Shown: in pieces, positions 6,286 to 12,738 of the stretch
Layout of the letters: each line of letters starts with the position of its first letter
How positions within the stretch are numbered: the stretch's first letter is position 1
Translations under genes and position numbers: made by a program
Notes under the pieces: generated by a model
What the model saw: the letters and a program-made list of their open reading frames with translations, nothing else
Database searches by the model: none
Told to the model about the DNA's origin: nothing
Origin: a virus
DNA: 34,527 nt
Reading direction: 5' to 3' (one strand)
Virus record (IMG/VR): IMGVR_UViG_3300035145_004316
Location: 1-34,527 of that record

Positions 6286-7917
6286 TTGAAAAATATAAAT
6301 ATAGAAAACTGGCATAAATACTTTCCTTATACTTCACCTAGAAGTCAGCAGTCTAATGTAATAAACAAAGTACTAAAAGAGTTTTCAGAAGGAAAAAAAT
6401 ACGCAATAGTAGATTGTGGTACTGGTGTAGGAAAGTCTGCAATTGGATTAACTATTGCTAGAAGTTTAATTGAATCTTCTGAATTTGAAGGCAAATTTGA
6501 AAACGGCGCTTACTTTTTAACAACACAAAAGATACTTCAAAAACAATACGAAGATGATTTTACTAAAAGTACAGGTCTTGTATCACTGTATTCTTCTTCA
6601 AATTATAAATGTTCAATAGATAAAAATAGTTCTTGCAAAGAAATACAAACTGGCATTAGATCAAAAAGCATGCCAAAAAAATATAATAGTTGCAGTTATG
6701 ATTGTTGTTATAAAAAGCTAAAAAAAGATTTTATGGAAAAAAGTTTAGGAATAACAAACTTTAGTTATTTTTTAACAGAAAAGTCTTTTAGTCAAAAAAT
6801 ACCAAACAAAAGAGTTTTAATTATTGACGAAGCACATAATTTAGAAAACGAACTTTCTAGATTTGTTGAAATTTCTGTCTCTGAGTATTTTGCAGAAAAA
6901 ATACTTAAAATGAAACCTGACAAGTCTTTAAAAACTCAATTTCAAACTTTTAATTGGATTAAAAATATTTACTACCCTCAAATATCTAAAAAAATAAAAA
7001 GTATATCGAGTCAAATGGAAAAGTTTGGATTAACTACTCAGAAACTAGAAGAGTTTTCTAAAATAACCAAAAGATTTGATATGCTTGTTTCTCATGAAAA
7101 GAAAATATTAAACTTTATATCCTTGTATGATAAAGATAATTGGGTTTTTGATATTGAAAAAACAAACGATAACTATAGAAAATTTGTTTTTAAGCCGATA
7201 GAAGTAGCTGAGTATGCAAACGAATATCTTTTGCAATATGCTGATTATGTCATATTTATGTCTGCAACTATACTTTCTCACGAAGGATTTTCTTTAACAC
7301 TAGGATTACCTTACGAAAAAACTGTTTCCATAAAAGAAAGCTCTCCTTTCGACCCTAAAAAAAGTCCTATTGTTTATTCGCCAGCTGGCAGCATGTCAAT
7401 GAAAAATATTGAAAGAACACTTCCAGCAATGACATCTATGATTAAAGAAATAATTAATAATCATAAAAAAGAAAAAGGTATTATACATACACATAACATA
7501 AGAATTGCTGAACATCTTAAAAAGCATTTAAGATCAAAAAGAATATTAGTTGCGTATGGAGAAAATAGAGATAAAATTCTTGAAAAGCATATAAGCTCAA
7601 AAGAGCCTACGATTCTTCTTTCTCCGTCTATGGCTGAAGGTGTCAACTTAAAAGGCGAACTTTCAAAATTTCAAATACTTTGCAAAATACCTTTTCCTTA
7701 TTTAGGTGATAAAGTCGTTAATAAAAAAATAAACAAATGGAAGTGGTGGTATGATCTCCAGACCATAAGAACAGTAATACAAAGTGTTGGAAGAAGCATA
7801 CGTTCCGAAGACGACGAAGCAATAACATATATACTTGATAGCGATTGGTCTAGGGTTTATTCTAAGAATAAAATACAAATGCCAAAAAACTTTATTGAAA
7901 GCTATATTGAAGTATAA
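6286..7917 (+). CDS. DinG/XPD-type superfamily 2 helicase with Fe-S cysteines
   Basis: 543 aa from a TTG start with AGGAAAA just upstream; no in-frame ATG is better placed. Motifs in order: SPRSQQ (17-22), Walker A GTGVGKS (45-51), cysteines C109, C117, C136 and C140/C141 in the position of the XPD/DinG iron-sulfur domain, ITNFSYFL (156-163), DEAH (181-184), FMSATI (324-329), EGVNLKG (451-457) and QSVGRSIR (499-506). This is the Rad3/XPD/DinG order, a 5'-3' ATP-dependent DNA helicase acting on R-loops, forked or displaced strands. Length is shorter than E. coli DinG (about 716 aa) but complete in motifs. It probably works in phage replication, recombination or repair. It leads a co-directional run with the Nudix and chaperonin-like genes. 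Confidence 0.85.
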   Translation: MKNINIENWHKYFPYTSPRSQQSNVINKVLKEFSEGKKYAIVDCGTGVGKSAIGLTIARSLIESSEFEGKFENGAYFLTTQKILQKQYEDDFTKSTGLVSLYSSSNYKCSIDKNSSCKEIQTGIRSKSMPKKYNSCSYDCCYKKLKKDFMEKSLGITNFSYFLTEKSFSQKIPNKRVLIIDEAHNLENELSRFVEISVSEYFAEKILKMKPDKSLKTQFQTFNWIKNIYYPQISKKIKSISSQMEKFGLTTQKLEEFSKITKRFDMLVSHEKKILNFISLYDKDNWVFDIEKTNDNYRKFVFKPIEVAEYANEYLLQYADYVIFMSATILSHEGFSLTLGLPYEKTVSIKESSPFDPKKSPIVYSPAGSMSMKNIERTLPAMTSMIKEIINNHKKEKGIIHTHNIRIAEHLKKHLRSKRILVAYGENRDKILEKHISSKEPTILLSPSMAEGVNLKGELSKFQILCKIPFPYLGDKVVNKKINKWKWWYDLQTIRTVIQSVGRSIRSEDDEAITYILDSDWSRVYSKNKIQMPKNFIESYIEV

Positions 7918-7925
7918 GGAAAGCC

Positions 7926-8396
7926 ATGAAAGACATAAACCTTACAGGTTCAGGATTTGTTATTTTTTTTGACAACAGAAGTTTAATTGTAAAAGACAAA
8001 CCTAAAGAAATACTTTATTTTGTATTAGTAGACACAAAAGATAAAAATGATTTTCCTAAAGGTTCAATAGATCCTTATGAAGACTCTTTATCTTGCGCTG
8101 TAAGAGAAACAAGAGAAGAAACAAATCTTGTAATAAACAAAAACTATCAGCTATATAAAAACTTCAACAAGGTTTTTAGCAGAGGTTTGTCTATGTATAT
8201 TGGAGAATATATACTAAAATGGTCAGATTTAGACAAAGATATTGACTTAAGCAGATTTGTTAAAATATTACCTAACGAAAAAACAGGAATTATAGAGCAT
8301 AAAAGCTTTGGTTGGAAAACTTATGATGAATGTTATAACAATTTTCCTTCATATTTAAAAGAAGTTTTAAACTGGGCTAAATTAAACATCGAGTAA
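7926..8396 (+). CDS. Nudix hydrolase
   Basis: 156 aa with AAGGAAA at the start. The Nudix box is at 46-68: G46, five residues, E52, seven residues, R60-E61, then E64-E65, so the metal-binding REXXEE core is intact; the usual late glycine of the box is Asn67. Such enzymes hydrolyse a nucleoside diphosphate linked to another moiety (dNTPs, NAD-type molecules, RNA caps, ADP-ribose). The N-terminal FPKGSIDP resembles the 'PKG' that precedes the box in Ap4A/RNA-cap type enzymes, but the substrate cannot be fixed. The C-terminus (FGWKTYDECYNNFPSYLKEVL) fits the final helix of the fold. It lies 8 bases after the helicase gene. Confidence 0.85.
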   Translation: MKDINLTGSGFVIFFDNRSLIVKDKPKEILYFVLVDTKDKNDFPKGSIDPYEDSLSCAVRETREETNLVINKNYQLYKNFNKVFSRGLSMYIGEYILKWSDLDKDIDLSRFVKILPNEKTGIIEHKSFGWKTYDECYNNFPSYLKEVLNWAKLNIE

Positions 8397-8416
8397 AGAT
8401 TAGATATAATATTTCT

Positions 8417-9619
8417 ATGAATAATAATAAACTTTTAAAAACGATAGTATTTCTTGATAGATTAAATTCTTCTTTTGAACGTGAAAAACTCAAGATAATA
8501 AGTAGTAATAGAGTACACAAGTCTAAATTTGTTTTTTTTAGATATATCACTTCAAACGAAGAATTTAGAAGTTTGCCTTACTGTGACATACTAATTAACT
8601 ACTTAAAAAAGTCTGAAACGCTATATCCTGGTAGCTCTTTTTATCTTTCAAAATACATCGTTAATAAATTATTAAGAAATAAAAACATTTATAAAGATGT
8701 TGAAAAAATTGATAACAATATAGAAAATTTAAAAAAATATTTTTTGCAAAACTCAACAAAAAAAAGCTTTAGTCTTATAGAGAATGTATTAAGTTTTTCT
8801 GGGCCAAATGCTACATTAAGCTGTAGTCCTAGTAATATTAACACAATTACAGTTAAAAAAAGCAAAAATCCTTTATTTGATGTCAGTATACATAAAGAGT
8901 TTGCACCAATATATTTCAGTAAAAGCAAGTCTAAAACGCAAACGTACTTAACATCAGTTATCGATGCTTATATAGAAAGAGAGTCTGAAATTTTTTCTCT
9001 TATTGAGGAGTGCAAAAAGAATAAAGTTCCTTTAATGTTTTTTTGCAGAGGAATATCACACAATGCAGTCAATGCTTTAAAAAATATTATTTTAAGAAAC
9101 AATATACACGTTCTTCCTTATATTATTAAGTTTGATAATAATGATCCTTTTAAACTAGAAGATATCGCTTCTGTTCTTGATTGTAAGCTTTTGAGTATAG
9201 AAACAGGAGACAATATTTATAAAGACCTTGTCGAAAAGTCTAGTATAAGTATGATAAAAGCTTTTTGGAATAAAATAGAAATAATGAATCCAAACTCTGA
9301 TTTGTTAAATAAAAAAATAAATGAAAAACTATCTCAAAATAATGATTCAGAATTGAGAAACTATCTTTTTAAAAGAAAATCAAGAATAAATACTAATGTC
9401 GTAGAAATATTAATTCCTAAAAATGAAATAGAAATACTAGCAGAAATAAAATCACTAATAGTTGCTTTTAATAATATCGCCGTGTTTGGGCTTTTAAAGC
9501 AAAAAAACAATCTAATATTATCAAAAAAATGTGTTAATATAGCCGAATCATTAGGCGATAGTTTAATTTTTAATTTAAACTCAATTGGTTACGCAATTCT
9601 TAAAAACAAAAGAGCATAA
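8417..9619 (+). CDS. Divergent GroEL-like chaperonin, ATPase motif lost
   Basis: 400 aa. Residues about 160-265 follow the GroEL apical domain. FAPIYFS matches the 'LSPYF' region. PLMFFCRGISHNAVNALKN (205-223) matches '[20 protein letters not shown]'. KLEDIASVLDCKLLS (246-260) matches 'MLQDIATLTGGTVIS'. Residues about 312-360 (LRNYLFKRKSRINTNVVEIL, then a helix and IAVFGLL) follow GroEL's 'LQERVAKLAGGVAVIKVGA...GVVAGGG'. The helix after PGSS at 71-74 sits where GroEL has GDGTTT, so the catalytic Asp and phosphate loop are gone. The C-terminal equatorial part is short (about 40 residues against about 130). It could be a co-assembling or non-hydrolysing folding factor for the large fibres. No clear Shine-Dalgarno; a TATAAT word lies at 8405-8410. 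Confidence 0.6.
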   Translation: MNNNKLLKTIVFLDRLNSSFEREKLKIISSNRVHKSKFVFFRYITSNEEFRSLPYCDILINYLKKSETLYPGSSFYLSKYIVNKLLRNKNIYKDVEKIDNNIENLKKYFLQNSTKKSFSLIENVLSFSGPNATLSCSPSNINTITVKKSKNPLFDVSIHKEFAPIYFSKSKSKTQTYLTSVIDAYIERESEIFSLIEECKKNKVPLMFFCRGISHNAVNALKNIILRNNIHVLPYIIKFDNNDPFKLEDIASVLDCKLLSIETGDNIYKDLVEKSSISMIKAFWNKIEIMNPNSDLLNKKINEKLSQNNDSELRNYLFKRKSRINTNVVEILIPKNEIEILAEIKSLIVAFNNIAVFGLLKQKNNLILSKKCVNIAESLGDSLIFNLNSIGYAILKNKRA

Positions 9620-9620
9620 A

Positions 9621-10088
9621 ATGGAATACACAAAACACTTAATTGAATGCCAGTGTACACTTTCTATATTTAAAAATAAAACTAAACCTATTTATCACAA
9701 GATACCTGTTTTTTCAAAATTAGAAGGTGATAGTGTACAAGAAAAGTATGTTCTTTGCGAAAACTGCAGCATTATACATAAAGTTATAGAATTGTGTAAA
9801 AGTGAAATAAAATGGGGCAATGAAAACTTAGTTGCTTTAGTAAATACTATTGAAGATGTAAAATTTAATTTAAATGCTAACGGCTTTTCAAGCCTATCAG
9901 AAATATTAGAAAAAAATCAATGCCACGTTTCAGACTGGGAAATGGCTGAATTTTTTATTGAAACTAAAAAAAATGGTATTTTAGTATTAAACAAAAACGA
10001 AATTGATAATAATATTGTTATTAGCTTTTTAGAATTTAATGATGGAAAGTTTAAAATCAAGAAAGATATTGTTCAAAGGTACGTGTAA
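9621..10088 (+). CDS. Zinc-ribbon-like hypothetical protein
   Basis: 155 aa. The start at 9621 is chosen over one at 9585 because it follows the previous stop by one base instead of overlapping it by 35. Cysteines C10 and C12 (ECQCTL) and C46 and C49 (CENCSIIHKV) form a CxC...CxxC set that could bind one zinc ion. The rest mixes helices and strands, with a region SEILEKNQCHVSDWEMAEFF and an end FLEFNDGKFKIKKDIVQRYV. No family named; proteins of this look occur as conserved unknowns in marine T4-like phages, as far as I recall. The stop overlaps the next ATG by one base. Confidence 0.6.
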   Translation: MEYTKHLIECQCTLSIFKNKTKPIYHKIPVFSKLEGDSVQEKYVLCENCSIIHKVIELCKSEIKWGNENLVALVNTIEDVKFNLNANGFSSLSEILEKNQCHVSDWEMAEFFIETKKNGILVLNKNEIDNNIVISFLEFNDGKFKIKKDIVQRYV

Positions 10089-10306
10089 TGCTAGATTCAA
10101 ATAATCCTCGTGATATAGCTTCAATTGAAAAGTGTAGAAACATAGTATTAGAAATTAATAGATTTGGTGTTAATGATAGTGAAATTATTAAAATAATAGA
10201 ATTGCTTTCACTTGAACTAGAAAAAACAGAAATCATGAGAGGAATTCATAACATTATTAAGCCTGAAAACAAAGCAGAAGAAATCAAAAAAGAATTTATT
10301 ATTTAA
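10088..10306 (+). CDS. Small helical hypothetical protein
   Basis: 72 aa, starting on the last base of the previous stop codon and therefore likely coupled to it. Predicted almost wholly helical (SIEKCRNIVLEINRFG, SEIIKIIELLSLELEKTEIM, KAEEIKKEF) with an acidic and leucine/isoleucine-rich centre, so a helical bundle or small protein-protein adaptor is plausible. No domain recognised. Confidence 0.55.
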   Translation: MLDSNNPRDIASIEKCRNIVLEINRFGVNDSEIIKIIELLSLELEKTEIMRGIHNIIKPENKAEEIKKEFII

Positions 10307-10322
10307 TTACAAAGGAGACAAC

Positions 10323-10541
10323 ATGTCAGAAGAACTACAACTAGAAACAACAGAAGATATTTCACTCGAAACAGTTAACGATCACTTTTCTCATCTTAAA
10401 CTTTTAGTAGAATCAATCGAAGCAGATTCTCTAAAGGCAAGTAAAGGAAACAAAGCTGCAGGAGTAAGGCTAAGAAAAAGTCTTCGTCATATTAAAGGAT
10501 TTACAGGAGATTTTGTAAAGTTTACTTTAAATAAAGACTAA
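10323..10541 (+). CDS. Histone H1-like small DNA-binding protein
   Basis: 72 aa with the strongest ribosome-binding site of the region (AAAGGAGA). The C-terminal half DSLKASKGNKAAGVRLRKS followed by LRHIK closely resembles the bacterial histone H1/Hc1-like family (typical 'KGNKAAGARARKASLELEK'), with an acidic N-terminal third (LETTEDISLE). It probably binds DNA non-specifically or at RNA/DNA structures and may compact or protect phage DNA. The strong site predicts abundant protein. The gene ends overlapping the convergent sigma-like gene by 15 bases. Confidence 0.6.
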   Translation: MSEELQLETTEDISLETVNDHFSHLKLLVESIEADSLKASKGNKAAGVRLRKSLRHIKGFTGDFVKFTLNKD

Positions 10542-10769
10542 ATTTTTTCTAATTTTGTCAAGTACAGCTTTTTCTATTTGACAAACTCTCATTCTAGTAA
10601 TGCCAAATAAGTCACCAACTTCTTGCAAGGTAAAATCTTCTTTGTTGTTGACTTTATTTAATATACAATTATTATCTTCTTCACCTAAGTCATGCCAGTA
10701 CCTACAATTGTTATTTTTGCATGTCTTTTTATTTTTTTTGTGTGCATTAAAACATGTGATGTTTTTCAT
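10527..10769 (-). CDS. Zinc-finger plus sigma-70 region-4-like mini regulator
   Basis: 80 aa. Residues about 46-76 (DFTLQEVGDLFGITRMRVCQ followed by IEKAVLDKIRK) match sigma-70 region 4.2, the helix-turn-helix that reads -35 elements ('TLEEVG..fgvTRERIRQIE.kAL.KLR'). The N-terminal half has C6, H10, C17, C22, H26 and C35, suggesting one zinc site. No region 2, so it is not a complete sigma factor; a promoter-recognition subunit, anti-sigma-like decoy or repressor is likelier. It is transcribed divergently from phoH across a 73-base gap with a symmetric inverted repeat, and convergently with the histone-like gene. Confidence 0.7.
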   Translation of the reverse strand: MKNITCFNAHKKNKKTCKNNNCRYWHDLGEEDNNCILNKVNNKEDFTLQEVGDLFGITRMRVCQIEKAVLDKIRKNLVFI

Positions 10770-10782
10770 ATTATTTGTTAAC

Positions 10783-10829
10783 CTTTCTAAATAATTTAAT
10801 ATTTATTTTATTATAGATTTATTAGAAAG
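10783..10829. promoter_or_regulatory. Inverted repeat in divergent promoter region (possible operator)
   Basis: CTTTCTAA at 10783-10790 and TTAGAAAG at 10822-10829 are exact complements 31 bases apart. Each arm is exactly 14 bases from the start codon it faces (10769 on the minus strand, 10843 on the plus strand). On each strand the arm reads TTAGAAAG, which includes a weak purine-rich Shine-Dalgarno-like core. The AT-rich spacer could hold overlapping promoters. It is either a shared operator or coincident ribosome-binding sites. Confidence 0.45.
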
Positions 10830-10842
10830 AATTTACTATAAG

Positions 10843-12180
10843 ATGCAAAAAAAACAATTAAGAAAAACATTTATAGTTGATACTAGTGTTTTACTCTATG
10901 ACAAGCATGCGCTGTTTAATATGAACGGAAATGATATAGTCATACCTATGGTTGTATTAGAAGAAATGGATCGTTTTAAAACTCGTGAAGGTTTGCTAGG
11001 TGAAAACGCAAGATTTTATAACAGATTTTTAGATGAAACTAGAGAAAAAGGAAGTCTAAATACAGGAGTTTTTATAGAAGATCATAATATAAACTTAAAA
11101 GTAAGCTCTTTGTCATCTTGGCAAGGACTTGAAGGTTTAGATAAAAACACTAACGACAATGTAATAATATCTAATGCAAACTACTTTGTTATTAATGAAA
11201 AAGAAAATAATAAAGTAATTGTTATAACAAAAGACATAAACCTTAGAGTTAAATGTGATGCAGTTGGAATAGAAGCAAACGACTATTATGCAGATTATGA
11301 GTTTGTTGAGGCTGATAATTTGTATCAAGGACATATTGAACTATTAGTAGACCCTGATGTTATTAACAGAGCTTATTCTGGTAATCATTTAAAAATAAAA
11401 GAGGATCTTATAGAAAAAGGATATGATCTAAACATTAGCGAAAACGAGTTTGTTATTCTTAAAGCTAATAACGGAAGTAATCAGTCTTGCTTGATGATGA
11501 GAAATACTAAGAATCTTGTTTTATTAGAAACAAAACAAGAACTTCAAAAACAAAGCGGAATAGAGCCAAAAAATAAAGAACAAATATTTGCGTTAGAGCT
11601 ACTACTAAACGAAGAAATACCTTTAGTTACATTAACAGGAATACCTGGTAGTGGAAAAACTTATTTAGCACTAATGACTGCATTAAAGTTTATTGAAAAA
11701 AATACTAAAAAAAGAATTATTTTTACTCGCCCAATTCAGACTGTTGGAAAAGATATCGGTTTTCTTCCTGGCGACTTAAATGAAAAAATGTCGCCATGGC
11801 TTGCACCAATTGTTGATAATTTTAGAAATCAGTTTGGTGACTTGAGTTATTTTGAAATGATGATGGAAAAAGGACAGATAGATGTTGCACCTTTATCCCA
11901 TATACGAGGCAGAAGCTTTAATGATTCTATAATTATTGTAGATGAAGCTCAAAATGCAACAGTTCATGAACTTAAAACTGTGATTACACGTACTGGAAGG
12001 AATTCTAAAGTAATACTCTTAGGAGATATTGAGCAGGTTGATTTGCCTTACGTTAATAAATTTTCAAATGGCTTAACAATTGTAACTGAAAAACTTAAAA
12101 GCGAACAACTTACAGGACATGTTAACTTTACAAAAGGTTACAGATCAGATCTTGCAAATGTAGTAGCTGCAAAACTTTAA
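10843..12180 (+). CDS. phoH: PhoH-family protein with N-terminal PIN domain
   Basis: 445 aa, two domains. Residues 9-160 are a PIN-type nuclease fold with acidic residues D13 (FIVDTSVLL), E40/E41 (VVLEEMDRFK) and D131 (VITKDINLR). Residues about 240-445 are the PhoH ATPase: Walker A GIPGSGKT (266-273), TRPIQTVGKDIGFLPGD, Walker B IIIVDEAQN (363-371) and ILLGDIEQVD (391-400). PIN-PhoH (PhoH2-type) proteins are RNA helicase/nucleases; in marine phages phoH is very common and often treated as an auxiliary gene, with its benefit still debated. All core motifs are intact, so an active enzyme is expected. It is divergent from the sigma-like regulator, which may control it. Confidence 0.92.
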   Translation: MQKKQLRKTFIVDTSVLLYDKHALFNMNGNDIVIPMVVLEEMDRFKTREGLLGENARFYNRFLDETREKGSLNTGVFIEDHNINLKVSSLSSWQGLEGLDKNTNDNVIISNANYFVINEKENNKVIVITKDINLRVKCDAVGIEANDYYADYEFVEADNLYQGHIELLVDPDVINRAYSGNHLKIKEDLIEKGYDLNISENEFVILKANNGSNQSCLMMRNTKNLVLLETKQELQKQSGIEPKNKEQIFALELLLNEEIPLVTLTGIPGSGKTYLALMTALKFIEKNTKKRIIFTRPIQTVGKDIGFLPGDLNEKMSPWLAPIVDNFRNQFGDLSYFEMMMEKGQIDVAPLSHIRGRSFNDSIIIVDEAQNATVHELKTVITRTGRNSKVILLGDIEQVDLPYVNKFSNGLTIVTEKLKSEQLTGHVNFTKGYRSDLANVVAAKL

Positions 12181-12189
12181 GGAATAGAA

Positions 12190-12516
12190 ATGGCTAAATT
12201 ATTTGACGCAAACAGGTTAAGAAAAAACTATCCTTTAATTAGAGTGAAGCCAATATATAAACAACTTCTTTCAGGAGCTGAAATAGAAGGACTGGGTGTT
12301 AGAGTTGAAGTTGCTGTAGTAGATTTTGTATCATCGTCATCAGAAACTTATACTTTTACTGAAGTTTATACAGAAATTCCTGTAATTGCACTTACTCCTA
12401 AAGATGAAAATGTTAATGTTTTTATTACATCATTAACTACGACAGAAGTAGTTATTGAAAGTTCGAGCGAATTTACAGGTCAAGTCCACGTTCAAGTTTA
12501 TGAGGATGATACATAA
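12190..12516 (+). CDS. Small lectin-like structural protein
   Basis: 108 aa with AAGGAA upstream. After a basic N-terminus (FDANRLRKNYPLIRVKPIYK) the C-terminal two thirds read TFTEVYTEIPVIALTPKD, VNVFITSLTTTEVVIES, TGQVHVQVYEDD. This three-strand pattern (F..y...PvI.ltp / v.V.is.lTtt.v.i / g.v....) resembles H-type-lectin-like and related small beta sandwiches seen in fibre tips. The following gene repeats the same pattern. It is probably a small virion adhesin or fibre-attachment piece at the head of the fibre locus. Confidence 0.65.
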   Translation: MAKLFDANRLRKNYPLIRVKPIYKQLLSGAEIEGLGVRVEVAVVDFVSSSSETYTFTEVYTEIPVIALTPKDENVNVFITSLTTTEVVIESSSEFTGQVHVQVYEDDT

Positions 12517-12517
12517 A

Positions 12518-12736
12518 ATGTCAAATAGCTACGAATCAGGTAAAGTAACAATACCGAGTAATCAAGTTGAGTTTGTAGTTAGTCTTAGTGAGACTTACAT
12601 TGAGTTGCCTGTTATTAAAATTACTAGCAACAAAAATATAAACATATTTATAAGCGATGTTACTACAACTAGCTTTAAAATTAATAAAAGCAATCCAGAG
12701 GAAGTAACAGTTCATTACATAGCAATAGAGAGATAA
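12518..12736 (+). CDS. Small lectin-like structural protein, paralogue of upstream gene
   Basis: 72 aa from the ATG at 12518, one base after the preceding stop; an in-frame start at 12455 would overlap the upstream gene by 62 bases and is not used. It aligns with the C-terminal part of the neighbour: VSLSETYIELPVIKITSNKN, INIFISDVTTTSFKINKS, EVTVHYIAIER. Without the basic N-terminal arm of its paralogue it is probably the lectin-like core alone. Tandem duplication followed by divergence is the simplest origin. Confidence 0.65.
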   Translation: MSNSYESGKVTIPSNQVEFVVSLSETYIELPVIKITSNKNINIFISDVTTTSFKINKSNPEEVTVHYIAIER

Positions 12737-12738
12737 AA

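Noticed and set aside
6294-6301. TATAAATA word considered as a second late promoter
   Set aside because: It lies inside the first codons of the helicase gene and encodes conserved-frame residues. It is likely chance in AT-rich DNA.
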